Positions 14,690 through 27,700 of a stretch of DNA of 64,000 nt are shown piece after piece. Under the pieces are notes generated by a model. That model was not told the origin of the DNA and searched no databases. It saw only the letters and a list, made by a program, of their open reading frames with translations. How positions within the stretch are numbered: the stretch's first letter is position 1; each line of letters opens with the position of its first letter. Position numbers and translations under genes: made by a program. The DNA comes from Babylonia areolata. Taxonomy: Eukaryota > Mollusca > Gastropoda > Neogastropoda > Buccinidae. Where the stretch lies: assembly GCF_041734735.1 (NCBI RefSeq), contig NC_134878.1, forward strand, positions 19,159,202 through 19,223,201. The letters run 5' to 3'.

Positions 14690-14936
14690 ATAGAGAGAGG
14701 CACAGCTGGGGTGGGCGTGACTGAGGAGCGGAGGTAGAAAAGCGTGTGTGTTGAGTGCGCGGACGTGCATGTGTGCGTGTGTGTGTGTGTTGGTGTTTGT
14801 GCCCGCGGTGTGCGTGCATGCTTGCATGTGTATATGGAGCAGGGAGAGGGAGGTGCTCACAAATGTGTGGTAATGTTGTGCACGTACGTGTAACAGAGAC
14901 GTTAGCGCGAAAATATATGTGTGTGCTTGCGTGCGT

Positions 14937-14967
<31 letters not shown>

Positions 14968-15526
14968 CACGCGTGCGTGCGTGCGAACGGAATGAGAAGG
15001 GCTCCAGGGAGGTTCGGGCGGGAGAGGTGTCTGTTCCCGTGTGTAAAGAAAAGCTGTGTGTGCTAGGCAATGTTATGATTCACGGAATTGTTTGGAGTAT
15101 TGAAAAGACCACTGCTGACATGTATGTACCTTGTGAACCAAAAAAACTTCAACTTGTTTGTTCTGTCTGCAGGCCTCAAACAACACGAACAGTTGTTGAG
15201 TACCGAGACGGTGAGTTCGACTGTCTGTTCTTTCGTACCTCCTCTCTCTGTCTCTTTCTGTCTCTGTGTCTGTCGCTCGTCCTCTCTCACTCTTTCTCTC
15301 TCTGTCTCCGTCTCTCTCTCTTTCTCTATTTCACACATTCTCTCTTTCTTTATTTTGCCAACCACCCCTTCTCTCTCCTCTGCTACCTCACTCTCTCTCT
15401 CTTTGTCTGTCTGCATCACTCCTTTTCCGTCCTTCCTCTCACTTCATCTCTCCTTCTCTGTCTTGAGGTCGTATTGAATGTGCACACGCTCTCTCTCTCT
15501 CTCTCTCCCTCCCTCCCTCTCTCTCT

Positions 15527-15569
<43 letters not shown>

Positions 15570-15669
15570 CCCCCCTCTCTCTCTCTCTCCTAATCTCCCT
15601 CTCTCTCCATCTCTCTCTGTACATATCTGACGCGCGCACGCAGGGCAGACAGATGTGGACAGAAAGAAG

Positions 15670-15732
<63 letters not shown>

Positions 15733-18700
15733 TAATTGTTTCTTAATTCCTTTCCAGATAGCACGGCTCGCGAACTGCGCAACTTTCTGGGTCTTGTTCA
15801 GGTATTGTGCTATGCCTCTCTCATGTACCGGGTAAGTGATGATGACGATGATGATGATAATGGTGATGACAGTGAACTCACAGTGCTTGTCCTTAATTAC
15901 TTCACATTTTGCCTTTTTACAGCCTCGTAACGTAGTCCCAAACCTAAATGGACCTCCATAGCAGCATCGTCATCATCATCGTTGTCATTCAACTCATCCT
16001 TCTTCATCACTATTAGATGACTAGTACTTACGGTTCATTGGATGTGATTCCGTCAAAACATGTCAGTTCTTGTAATTCAGGTTCTTTGCCTGCTCGTCTG
16101 GTGCGAGTTATTCTCTGTCTTTATCTCTCTTTCTCTTTCTGTCTCTGTGTTTGTCTCCCTGCCTCTGCCTGTCTGTCTGTCCCTCACTCCCCTCTCTCTC
16201 TGTCCCTCTCCCTCTTCCCTTCTGTTTCCATCCTCTCTCTTTCTTTTACACAGCATCGTGTGTGTGTGTGTGCGCGCGCGCACGAGCGCACGCACGCACG
16301 TGGTCTCGCGTGGTTCTGTGTCCCAAATAAGATAAACAAATCTGGACAGATGTGCATGTGCGCGAATCGTTATATACCTGATGGTAGTAGACAAACCATG
16401 AGGTGCCAGTGGGACGGCTGATCACAATAGAGGAGCGTGAAATTAAATGATCAGAGCAATGGCCAATAGACTGTGACGACACAGGACAACGTAGAGGATG
16501 AAAAACAAACACGAGTCATTGAAATGTTTATGACGAGGGCAATAATGGTGGTGGTGATGACGATGATGATGATGATGATTATTATGATGATAAGATGAGG
16601 AGGGTGAGTGATGATGATGAAGTAATGATGATGAGTGACGATGAGCCAGTTACCCTGTGCAGTCGGAGAATGATAAACTGCGCCGAGACAATGATGACTT
16701 CCACCGGAGATTGCTTCGAGAGCTGGAGGAGGAGAAACGACGAATGCATGACCAGGAGGAGGATGTAAGGCGTGAAACAAGTCTTTGTTGTAATTGTCTT
16801 TGTTTTGGGTGTTGGGTGGGGTTCTCAGGCATTGTATTTCATTTTACAATTAAATACCAGATATACCCCATGGACTCGCTGTGACCGAGCACAAGACTAG
16901 TAAAAAATTAACATTTAAAAAAAAATATACAGCTATGTGTCACACTTCATTGACCTAAAAAGTCACAACACTGGTTACATTCGCTGACACAAGGGATAAA
17001 CGATTCTATGTCGACTTAACACGATTTATTTACACATTCAGAGTTCAGGTGATTCCAAAGGGTGATGTTGGTAAGTGACATGGTGATAACACTTTATGAC
17101 ACAAAGCAACATATTATAGAAACATAATCATTATATAATACATATTGTGCGTGCTTTAGAAAAAAAAATTATATATATACTGGCTGGAAATGGAGATGTT
17201 TGATCTGTGGAATAGCTCAAGAAATAACTTCATGTCAGAATGTGGGTTGTACACAGTATGCTCGTGGGCGTGTGTGTGTATATATGAGTGCCAAAATGAA
17301 TAATATGGTATCAGAAGTCAGAGTGTATGCATGTGTGATTATTAGTGTGTGTATGTGCAAGAGAGAGAGAGAGAGAGAGTCTTTATCCGCTATGGGTGCA
17401 CTGCTTTTGTGAATGGCGCTGTGATTTAAACGAAAAGGGTACACTAACACGCCAGCATGCGCCTCAGTCCCCCACTCGCCCCCCCCCCATCCACACACAC
17501 ACATACAACACACACACGCACGCATGCACGCACTGAGAATATGAACTGCGGGTCCGTTAAAACCAACAGCATGAGCGTGATATCTAAGGGTATAGAAACA
17601 CCGATCTTGCCCAATTAAAAAGAGAAGGAAAAAAAGAGGTATATGACATGAAGCAGAATGAATAAGCCTATTGAAGGTTTTCCAGGTCAGAACCGTCATG
17701 AGAAGGCCTACCAGAACGTATCAATAGGGCCTACGCCACTTGTTCTGACAAGATAGATATAAACAGAAACCAAAAGGAACCTATTGAGATCTTTTGACTT
17801 CATGCGTGAAAATTGTTACTTTGCAAACCAGACACATTACAAGGGGATCTTTTTCTCGAAATTTTGGTGGAATTACTGATAGGCGAGAGAGATGGGAGAA
17901 ATAAATAAATAAAATTAGAAGACATAAAATCCTCTTTATTTGGTTGATCCAATATTTGTTTTTAATGAAAGCTTTGTTTTTGAAACAGGAAAATTGCCTG
18001 TATGGTCCTTTTAGAATGCTTGAAAAATCTATATGATTTATATTCTAATATTCCAGTGCATTCTGGATTTCACAAACACCTTACCTATCAAGAACTTTGA
18101 GAGATCACTGAAAGTGAGCATTGTAATCGAGAATCTTTCCTACTGTCAGCCTTCGTATTGACAAATGTGCTTCTTGAACTTCTACTGTCCATGCGTGTGT
18201 GTTGTTTGCTTATGTGTTTGCATGTATACACGCTTGCTTGTGCATGGTGTGTTGAATTTAATGCATGTGTAATTATGTATGCATTACTGTTTTTTCTGTC
18301 TGAGAGGTGTAAGCGTCAGTCTGCATTTTTGGGGAGTCGCTTCAGTGGCATGCAAATCCACGGAGCACTTTTTTTCTTCATTATTTTTTTGTGTGTGTGG
18401 GTGGATTGGTTTGAAGAGTGTTTTGCTTCCTTCACTGGCCGAAAAAGAAAGAAAAAAATCCCACAAGAAATATCATATTCATTCCCAATTCTTCATTTGT
18501 GTGCTTTTATAGTAATGGACATTTGCTGTGTTCGTTAATGCGCTACCAGTGCTTATACATTTCTAGGGTTTTCTTGCTCTGGTGTTTGTTAGATCGTTTG
18601 TTGTCGGTCTCTTCCACACACTCCCACTCTGAATAGATTCGCTTGCTGTGAATGATTAAAGTGTGTAATATTGTATGTGTGCGCGTATGCGCTCGCGCAC

Positions 18701-21700
18701 ACGATTATCATTCAGTCTTTTGTGTTTCTTGTAAATACTGTCTATGTGTGCATCTGTCACTCTGAAAAAAGGCTAAGGTACATTGTAATTGATAATATCG
18801 TAAATATGTGTAACGCCTAATAATCCGGGTACTCAGTGACAAATTGAAGGCTATGGTGCATTGTAACTTGAATGATCAGACTGTCTATATATGCATCGTG
18901 TAATAAATCGGATAATGACAAAGGCTGGTAAATCGGATGTTCAGTGACAAAGGCTGGTAGGTTTGCACGTCGTAATTCATAATACAGTTTTATGCGTAAC
19001 GTGTAATAAATCGTGTATTCGGCTATTGTGCATCGTAAATGATCATACCGTCCATATATGCATAGTATAACAATTCGGGTATTCAATGACGAAGGCTGGT
19101 ACATCGTAGCTGCTACTATCGTTTATAGTAATGATGTGTGATGTGTGATAAATCGTTCAGTCAATGAAAAAGGCTGTGGTTCATCGTAATAGATACCTTT
19201 TTTCTGTATGTGTAACATGCAATAAATCGTGTACTCACTGTCAAAGGAAAGAACATCGTAATTGATAATACCGTCCATATATGCTCGTGTAATAAATCGT
19301 GCGTTCAGTGAATGACAAAGGCTATGTACATCGTACTTGATAATACCATGTAGGCTATATGTGTAATTTGTAATAAATCCTGTTTTCAGTGACAAAGGCA
19401 ACGTTACCTTGTAATTCGTAACACCGTATATTTTTGTATCGTGTCATAAAATCGGGTATTCAGAGACAAAAGTTATGGTACATTTTAACCGACCTTACCG
19501 TCTATATTCGAAACGTGTTATAAATAGTGTAGATATACTCAGTGACAGTGGCTATGCTAGATCGTAACTGACCTTATCCTTTATGTTTGTAACCTGTGAT
19601 ACATTGTGTATTCATTGACAAAGGTTATGGGGTATCGTGACTGATCATGGTCCGTGGTTGCAGGCCAGGAGACGCGTGGAGAAGATCCGAAGAGAGGCTG
19701 AAGAAAACCGAAAGGAAGCGGAGAGACAGCGCCTGGAGGCGGAGCGTCTTCGGAGAGAGGCAGCCACACGGGTAAGCTCGTTTGGCCATCCTTTGTTCTT
19801 ATATTTTTATTTGTTTTCTTTCGTTTTTTTCCCTCAAGGCCTGACTGAGCGCGTTGGGTTACACTGCTGGTAAGGCATCTGCTTAGCAGATGTGATGTAG
19901 CGTAAATTGACTTCTGAGTCCGAACTCAATGACACCTTGAGAAACTGAACTGAACTGTATAGTTGGAGGAGGGGGAGAGAGGGGTGTGTGCAAGTGCACA
20001 CAATGTCATCATTGTAAACTGTTACGCATGAGATAGAATCCTTAGGAATTCAATGAATCTATCTGCATGAAGAATTTAAGAAAGCAGATTAAAATAAAAT
20101 AATTGATAATTAAAAAGGTAAATAACGATTTGCTTACTGAACAGTAACGATTGCAAAACTCATGTTAAGGTCTTGATTTATTTGGCCTTTTTTGTATGGT
20201 TCAGAGTTCAGTGTTCTCTCTCTCTCTCTCTCTCTCTCCCACCCCCTGTCTGTCTGTCTCTCTCTCTCTCCACTTTTTCTCCTTGCTCGTATTTTCGTTA
20301 AATGCATATTCATCAACTCAAAATGATATCATGATCCATATTTTTTTCAGCCAAAATCTGCACAGCCTCCGAGTAAGTATTTGTCCTGTTTTTCATACAA
20401 GAGAAAATACAATTCTAGCAACTATGACGGCAATACCAACACAAACAACTTAGGACATGAACAGTGCACAAAGAGTTCTAAACATAAATTTTTATTAAAA
20501 GTCTCATTTCTGGTATAAAAGCACATCTTTTACAAAATGATTTTATATTTAGTGTCGAATCTGTGTCCGATTTTTTTTAGATGTGTAAGTTGACAGTGGT
20601 GCTGAACTAACGTGTCTGGATCAAAACGAGGAGGAGAGAACGATTGTCTCACATAACTTTTAAATGAACACTGTTAAGGCGATTATTGTCGATGTAAGTG
20701 TCAAATAAGCCTGTTGTATTCTTTATTGTCGAAAGTGAAGACAGTTGCAGTCTTCTGGGGTTTTTGACTCACTTGTGTAAACAAAGTGAGTCTATGTTTT
20801 AACCCGGTGTTCGGTTGTCTGTGTGTGTGTGTCTGTGTGTCCGTGGTAAACTTTAACATTGACATTTTCTCTGCAACTACTTTGTCAGTTGACTCCAAAT
20901 TAGGCATAAAAATAGGAAAAATTCAGTTCTTTCCAGTCATCCTGTTTAAAACAATATTGCACCTCTGGGATGGGCACAAAAAAATAAAAAATTGAAGCCT
21001 AATTATATGCAAACTGCATTTACTGTTATATTTATATTTTTTGTATTCTCTAAACTTGGCACTTTGACCTCTTATTCTGACACAACAACAAGAGGAATCA
21101 TTATTATCATTTTTTGTTCAAACAGGAACTTCTTTTGCTAAGCATGAAATTTTTTTTTATTTTGCAAACGTTTTGGTGCAGATAGTAAAAAAGGGAAATT
21201 ACTCTGTAATTAATGCTAGGGGACTTAATTTATCACAAGTGAGTCTTGAAGGCCTTGCCTCTCTTGTTTGTTTTTGGTTTTGTTGTTGTTTTCTATCATA
21301 TTCTGTCAGAAAAGCTGTTGACTGGTCAAATGGTTTTGGTGGTTGGACTGACTTGCTGTATGGTTTACTTGCTTGCATGGCTCCACCTGCTCACTTGTCT
21401 TCCAGGCAGATCGATCAGTGGTTGATTTCTCGCTTGCAACTGTGCCTTTATTGAGGAAAGCCATGTTTGGAATACACACCTGTAGATATACGGAGAGAAA
21501 AAAATGTGTGTGTGTGTGTGTGTGTGTGTATCCTTTATTTGTCTAATTCGTTCTGTCATTTCTTTCTTTTCCTTTTTCTCTTTCCTTTCTTCTTTTTCAT
21601 TCTTTTTATTCTGTCCTTTGTTTCTTCGTGTCTTCTTTGTCTGAAGTGAAATATCAGACACAGACATTAATTCGCCACTCACCTATCACTGTGACGGGCG

Positions 21701-24700
21701 CAATAGCCGAGTAGTTAAAGTGTTGAACTTTCAGTCTGTGGGTCCCGCGTTAGAATCTCAGTAACGGCGCCTGGTGGGTAACGGCGCCTGGTGGGTAAAG
21801 GGTGGAGGTTTTTCCCATCTCTCAGGTCAACATATGTGTAGACCTGTTTCAGCCTGAACCCCCTTCGTGTGTACACGCACGCAGAAAATCAATATTCTAT
21901 TATCCATGTCAGCGTTCGGTGGGTTCAGTATGGAAACAAGAACATACCCAGCATGCACACCCCCGAAAACGAAGTATGGCTGCCTAAATGGCGGGTTAAA
22001 TGAACAAAACGGTCATACACACAAAATGTTACATGTCTGTATGAGTGTTATGTGTGTGACCGAAACCTGATTGAATGACACAGGAAACGAATGACAAGCG
22101 CCTAAATGGCAGCCGTCAGTCGGCTCTAGCCAGGTTGGCAGCCTGTTGTACAAAATTAATGACTTCATGTTTGCAAAGCGCTTAGAGCTTAGTCTCTGAC
22201 CGAGAATATGCGCTACGTAAGTACTCACATCATTATCATTATCATATCAGTGTAAAGAAACGTTGATTTTATGTTGTCAATTTGCCAGATCCTAATACGA
22301 AGCCATATTACGACACGGATGAGTACCGACGACGTATGATGGAGGAAAGAAAGAGAATAGAAGAACTGCTGAAAGCTGATGACAAGCCCAAAACCGTACG
22401 TTTGTCTTCGAGGCGTTTGTTACTGTCTGTCTCATGTGTCAGGTGTTGGTGTTATAAATGAAGGATTGAACTGTCGGCTCATACCCAGCATACACCCCCC
22501 GAAAACGGAGTATGGCTGCCTACACGGCGGGGTAAAAATGGTCATACACATAATAGCCCACTCGTGTACATACGAGTGAACAAGGGAGTTGCAGCCCACG
22601 AACGAAGAAGAACTATCAGTGTTATAAATGAAGGATCTGAACTGTGAAACAATATGCAAATGCTGTGAAGGTATTGTGTTGAAATATGCAGACTACATTC
22701 TTTGTGTGAAATTCATACAGATGTTTTGTTTGTGTGTTGTGTAATCAAAGTTGATTTTTCTAGAGTTTTGTCAGTGACACCTGACAGGCGCAATAGCCGA
22801 GTGGTTAAAGCGTTGGACTGTCAATCTGAGGGTTCCGGGTTCGAATCACTGTGACGGCACCTGGTGGGTAAAGGGTGGAGATTTTTACGATCTCCCAGGT
22901 CAACATGCAGACCTGCTAGTGCCTGAACCCCCTTCGTGTGTATGTGCAAGCAGAAGATCAAATACGCACGTTAAAGATCCTGTAATCCATGTCAGCGTTC
23001 GGTGGGTTATGGAAACAAGAACATACCCAGCACGCACACCCCCGAAAACGGAGTATGGCTGCCTACATGGCGGGGTAAAAACGGTCATACACGTAAAAGC
23101 CCACTCGTGTGCATACGAGTGAACGCAGAAGAAGAAGAAGAGTCAGTGACACCCCTTCTGTTGCTGTAGATTCTATCACGTGCTCAGAATGCATGTTGTA
23201 CATGGAACCTCAGCAGTTTATCGTCTCATCCGAATGACTAGCACTCAGTCCACCACATCAGATCCATTGGAGGGGAAGTACAAATCTCAGTCCGTACCTG
23301 GGACTCGTTTCTGTTGACACACAATTCCTAGTTGGCCCCATTACTACTAGGCCACTGTTCCATTCATATGCGTTTGTATTACTATTTAAACATGTCCGCA
23401 TATGTGTATGTCCATGCATGCACAAAATATGCATGTGTAAGATGCTCCCATATTCAGAATAACTACCTTATTACTAAGGCATACGATCAATATTCTTAAT
23501 AGAATGTGGTGGTTGTTGTTCTCTGCAACAGAAGGACGTTTTGGACATCCAAGTTGTGAGGAAACAACCAAGATTTCATCTCAACTTGTGAGTCTCTTTG
23601 TGTGTGTCTCAGTCTCTCTGTGTGTGTGTGTGTGTGTGTGTATACACACATATATATATATATGTATCTGTATATATACTCTCTCTCTCTCTCTCTCACT
23701 GACACACACATGCACCCACGCATGCACACCTTTCTTTCATTGCTTCATAAGAGAGAAAGAGAGAGAGAGAGTGTGTGTGTTGTTCAACAATTGTGTTTTT
23801 GTTTGTTTGTTATAGAATCGGTGGTGTGTGCAATACACCCAATGTGGTATACATCTATATGTGTACATGTCCACGCGTGCGGGGTGGCAGTGGGGTGGCA
23901 CGTGCTTATGTGATATGATCATCATCGTCATCACGGTCATTCATTATCTACTTGTATTCCCAGACCACCCACACCTCCTGATGATGACACAGCCAACCGT
24001 GACAATGTTCGTGATTTTAACGACCTTAAACATAGAGGTAGGCAAACCATCGACCCCCCGTACCTGCATATCTCTCCTCCTTCCTCACTGCTCCTCTCTC
24101 TCTCTCTCTCTCTACATTATTGTGTGACATATATGATGATGAATTGTGCAAACATGGTTATGGAGTTTGTTTGTTTGTTTCTATTTTACAACTGTTGATT
24201 CCTTGTCATTGGGCTCATATTTGAAAGACTAGGTGATTCAGGCCAATGTTTTATAGACGCTATCCTTAAACACACAATTATTAAATTATCTGACACCTTT
24301 TAAAAATAATTATAATTGTCTTTATACATTTAAAGAGTAAGAGAGAATCTCTTGCCACAGAAAGATAAGTGTTCTTTTTTATATACGTTTTCACTTGTCA
24401 GTCAGGACTATTAGTAAATAAAGTGTTACTCTCATGAAAAAAGATCAGTGCTCATCAATAATATTGAAACAGCAATTGTATAGGGTTCGTGTCTTAGATA
24501 CTGTCTGGATTTGAAACTATGACTGACTGCACTCATCTTTCACTGGCATTCAGAACCTAAGTTTTTGAAAATGTGAATCAAGTGTTCATTTTGCCTGAAG
24601 GCGGGAAGCCAGCAATCCCTGGCTCGTCACTGCTCTGAGTTACTCAACATCCCATCACTGCTGTGTCTTTTTCTCGAACAGACTTTGGGAAGAGGGATGA

Positions 24701-27700
24701 GTTCCGAAGAATCTACCCGGATGTGCCCCTGACCAACCGGCGACTGGAGGAGCAGCAAGAGGCCTTGCTGCGGTACCAGCAGGGAGCCAGTGTGCCGGAC
24801 ATGGGCAGCCAGACTGATCGTGAGTTGTTCAAACAGCAAACAAGGGGTTTCGTTGTTGACCTTTATTTCACAGTGTCAGTTTTAAAGTCACACATCGCAA
24901 GGAAAACGTAGATATTGCTCAACCTTTGTGTGAGTTAGCTGTCCGGTATGTTTGGTAGTTTACGGTGTTCATTGTTATTCAGACCGATAAGGTCTTTCTG
25001 TTGTTTTTTGTTGTTGTTTTTTTTAACATATCAGTGAACACTTACGTGGAAAATTGATTTATTGATGTATATATTTCTATATACAGTCTCAAAGGATCAC
25101 TTAGTAATAATAAGCTATCCATGTTGCATTGTCATTTCTAAGTAGGCCTATATCTACAAGTCCAGAGAGTCATTTTTGTAATGATATGCAGTCTGTACTA
25201 CATTGTCATTTGTATGTACGAGTCCACAATGTCATTTGGTGGTAATATGCAACCTGTGCTGCTTTGTCTCAAACAAATTCAATCATTTCTAATGGGCCAA
25301 TCCGAGCGTAGAAAGGCCCCCCATTGTAGAAACTGAACTGGACTATCTATCGCTCTCGTAATTAAAAAAAAAAGCCAGTATTTAAACCTTAAATCATAAA
25401 TTGTGGTTGTTGTGTTCTGACAGTGCACTTGCAGCCAGCTCGACTAAAAACCAGAATTATTCTTGGTTTTCGCTGGTGTGTTGATGGTGTTGGTAACACC
25501 AGTTCATTGGTAATGCTTGCTCATTTTATGTGGTCTTTTTCAGGGCCGGCAGAGAAACCAAAGAGACAGGAGGAGGAACCTCGACGTGCCGTCAGCCGGC
25601 CTGGGTGGCTGGACCATCCCCCCCCCACTCCACTGGAAAACACGGTGAGCACACTGCACGTTGTTTGGATTGGGAACCTTTTTAATGTGACTGACTAGAA
25701 GGCGCGTGCTGACCAGTTTGAGTCATACGGACCTTGATTTTTATGCGTGCGCACGCACACACACACGCGCGATATACATACATCTCTTCTAGACCTTCAG
25801 TGGTTTTCTGTGTGCTAGTCTTTTGGATGAGACGATAAACTAAGGTCTCGTGTGCAGCACGCACTTTGAGTACAGAAAAGAATCCACAGTAACAAGAGAT
25901 AAGTCACTCACAAACATCAAAAGAAGAAATCTACTTTTGTAGTAAAATGCCTCCAATGTGGCAAGGCACTTTCATTGCCTTGATTTCCCCGGGGAGAGGA
26001 GCCCGAATTTCAGACAAAGAAATATGTTGTGATAAAAGTAATACAACACAATTTGTCATGTTAGGTTGGCTTCAGTTGGTCAGTTCTTGTTGTCTTGATG
26101 ATTGGTGATGGTGTTCACGTGGGTGTGTTTGTGGTTTTGATCCAGTCATAATCCGTTTTGCCCTCCTTACCCTCAGCCTCGCCATGAATTATATATATCA
26201 CTCTTTATGTCTGCCTGGAGTTATATCTGTCACTCTGTATGTCTGCCTGTCTGTTTCTCCCCTTTTATTTGTAAGTGTCTGTGGTACCTTGTTCTGTTAC
26301 ATGGCATTTTAGGCAATTCTCCAGCTTCTGTGGTGTAATTAATGTGGCTTTATTTTTGTGTTCTGTCCTCTTACTTGTCCGTCTGCTTCCATTACACTCT
26401 TGGTGTTTGTCCGTCTGTCTGTCTGTCTTCGTTAGTTTATCCCTGGTGTGTATGTCCTCTTTTTCTTCCTGTGTCATATCCAAGTGATGTGTACATTCCC
26501 ATAAATTAAAACATTTTTGGTCAGAAATATAACCTCAGAATAACCCCTCTGCATGTGATGCTAACAGTTCTTTTTTATGTAAACCTGTTTGCCTGTTTTC
26601 ATATTATGTTTCCGTGATTCTCTCAACTCTCTCTCTCTCTCACTCTCACTCAGCTTCCCCTTCTCTTTATTTCTCATCCACTTGTTGGTCACACGTACTG
26701 TCTGTATGAAGGCTGTGACATCTATTAACAAGTGTCATACAGTTGTCACGATAACCAGTATGTGCAATGCCATATGCCACACGCGTCATTTGATATCGCC
26801 AGCTTTATGTGTGGTACCTATGTCAAAATGGCTGTCAAAGCTCATGACAATAACCATCATATGTCATGCCATTTTTCTGTGTGTATGTGTGTGTGTGTGT
26901 CCGCATACTTGTGTGTTTGCACTCTGTTACACATGCATAGATGTTGCCTTGAAGTCCCAGAAAAATTCACACAATATTTGTTGATTTCCAACAGAAGAAA
27001 TGGGATCAAAAGAACAGAGCTGAAGCCAGCAAACCGGAAAAGAATTCCAAAAGTAAGTTGAATAGCCATCATGAATTCACTATTTTTCTACATATTCCAT
27101 TACTGCTTGCTGAAAAATATGAAGCTCTGTGTCTGTCTCTGACTGCCAGTATGTCTCCCTGTGTGTCTGCGTGTGTTTATGGGTGTGAGAGCGTGCGTGT
27201 GTGTGTGTGTGCGTGTGTGTGCACGTGCGTGTGTGTTTTGGTAGGGTGGTGGGTAGGACTGTGTACATGTGTTCTTTCCAGTCCGTATTTTGATCTGGCA
27301 TAATTTAAGTGCAAGACAATGACTGAGCAGCTGGGTGTGTGGGTGTGTGTATACGTGTGTTTGTGTGTGTGAGAGTCTGCGAACACCCGTTTATCAGTGT
27401 GTGAGAATCTTTAGATAGTTCATATGTCCTTTTAAGTTGTTATGATTTTATCTTCTTTAACAGTTATTATTGTTGAAATGGTAATGGTATTTATTGGTGG
27501 CTGATATGTTTCCTTTTTTGGTGGTGGTTTTGTAAAATTTATATATTGGGGGATGACTGTCAGATTGTTTCTTTTGTACTGTCTGACAGTGTGTTGATGT
27601 TGTATGTAAGGTTTTACTTGGTTTCATTTGTTGTGCATTGTGTGTGTGTGTGTGTGTGTATTTCCAGGTCGGGACAAACTACATCTTCGCAATCTGAGGT

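Noticed and set aside
14603-15729. Long open frames (up to 224 residues) on both strands
   Set aside because: They run through CT and CA microsatellites in CSPP1 introns and only touch real exons in wrong frames.
18053-18120. Possible extra CSPP1 exon after TATTCCAG near 18,057
   Set aside because: No matching donor and phase, no coiled-coil composition, and exons 7 and 8 already join in phase.
22782-22860. A genuine tRNA gene at SINE heads (also at 40,340 and 60,450-60,522)
   Set aside because: The head continues into a common SINE body, occurs in many copies with target duplications, and does not end at a tRNA 3' end.
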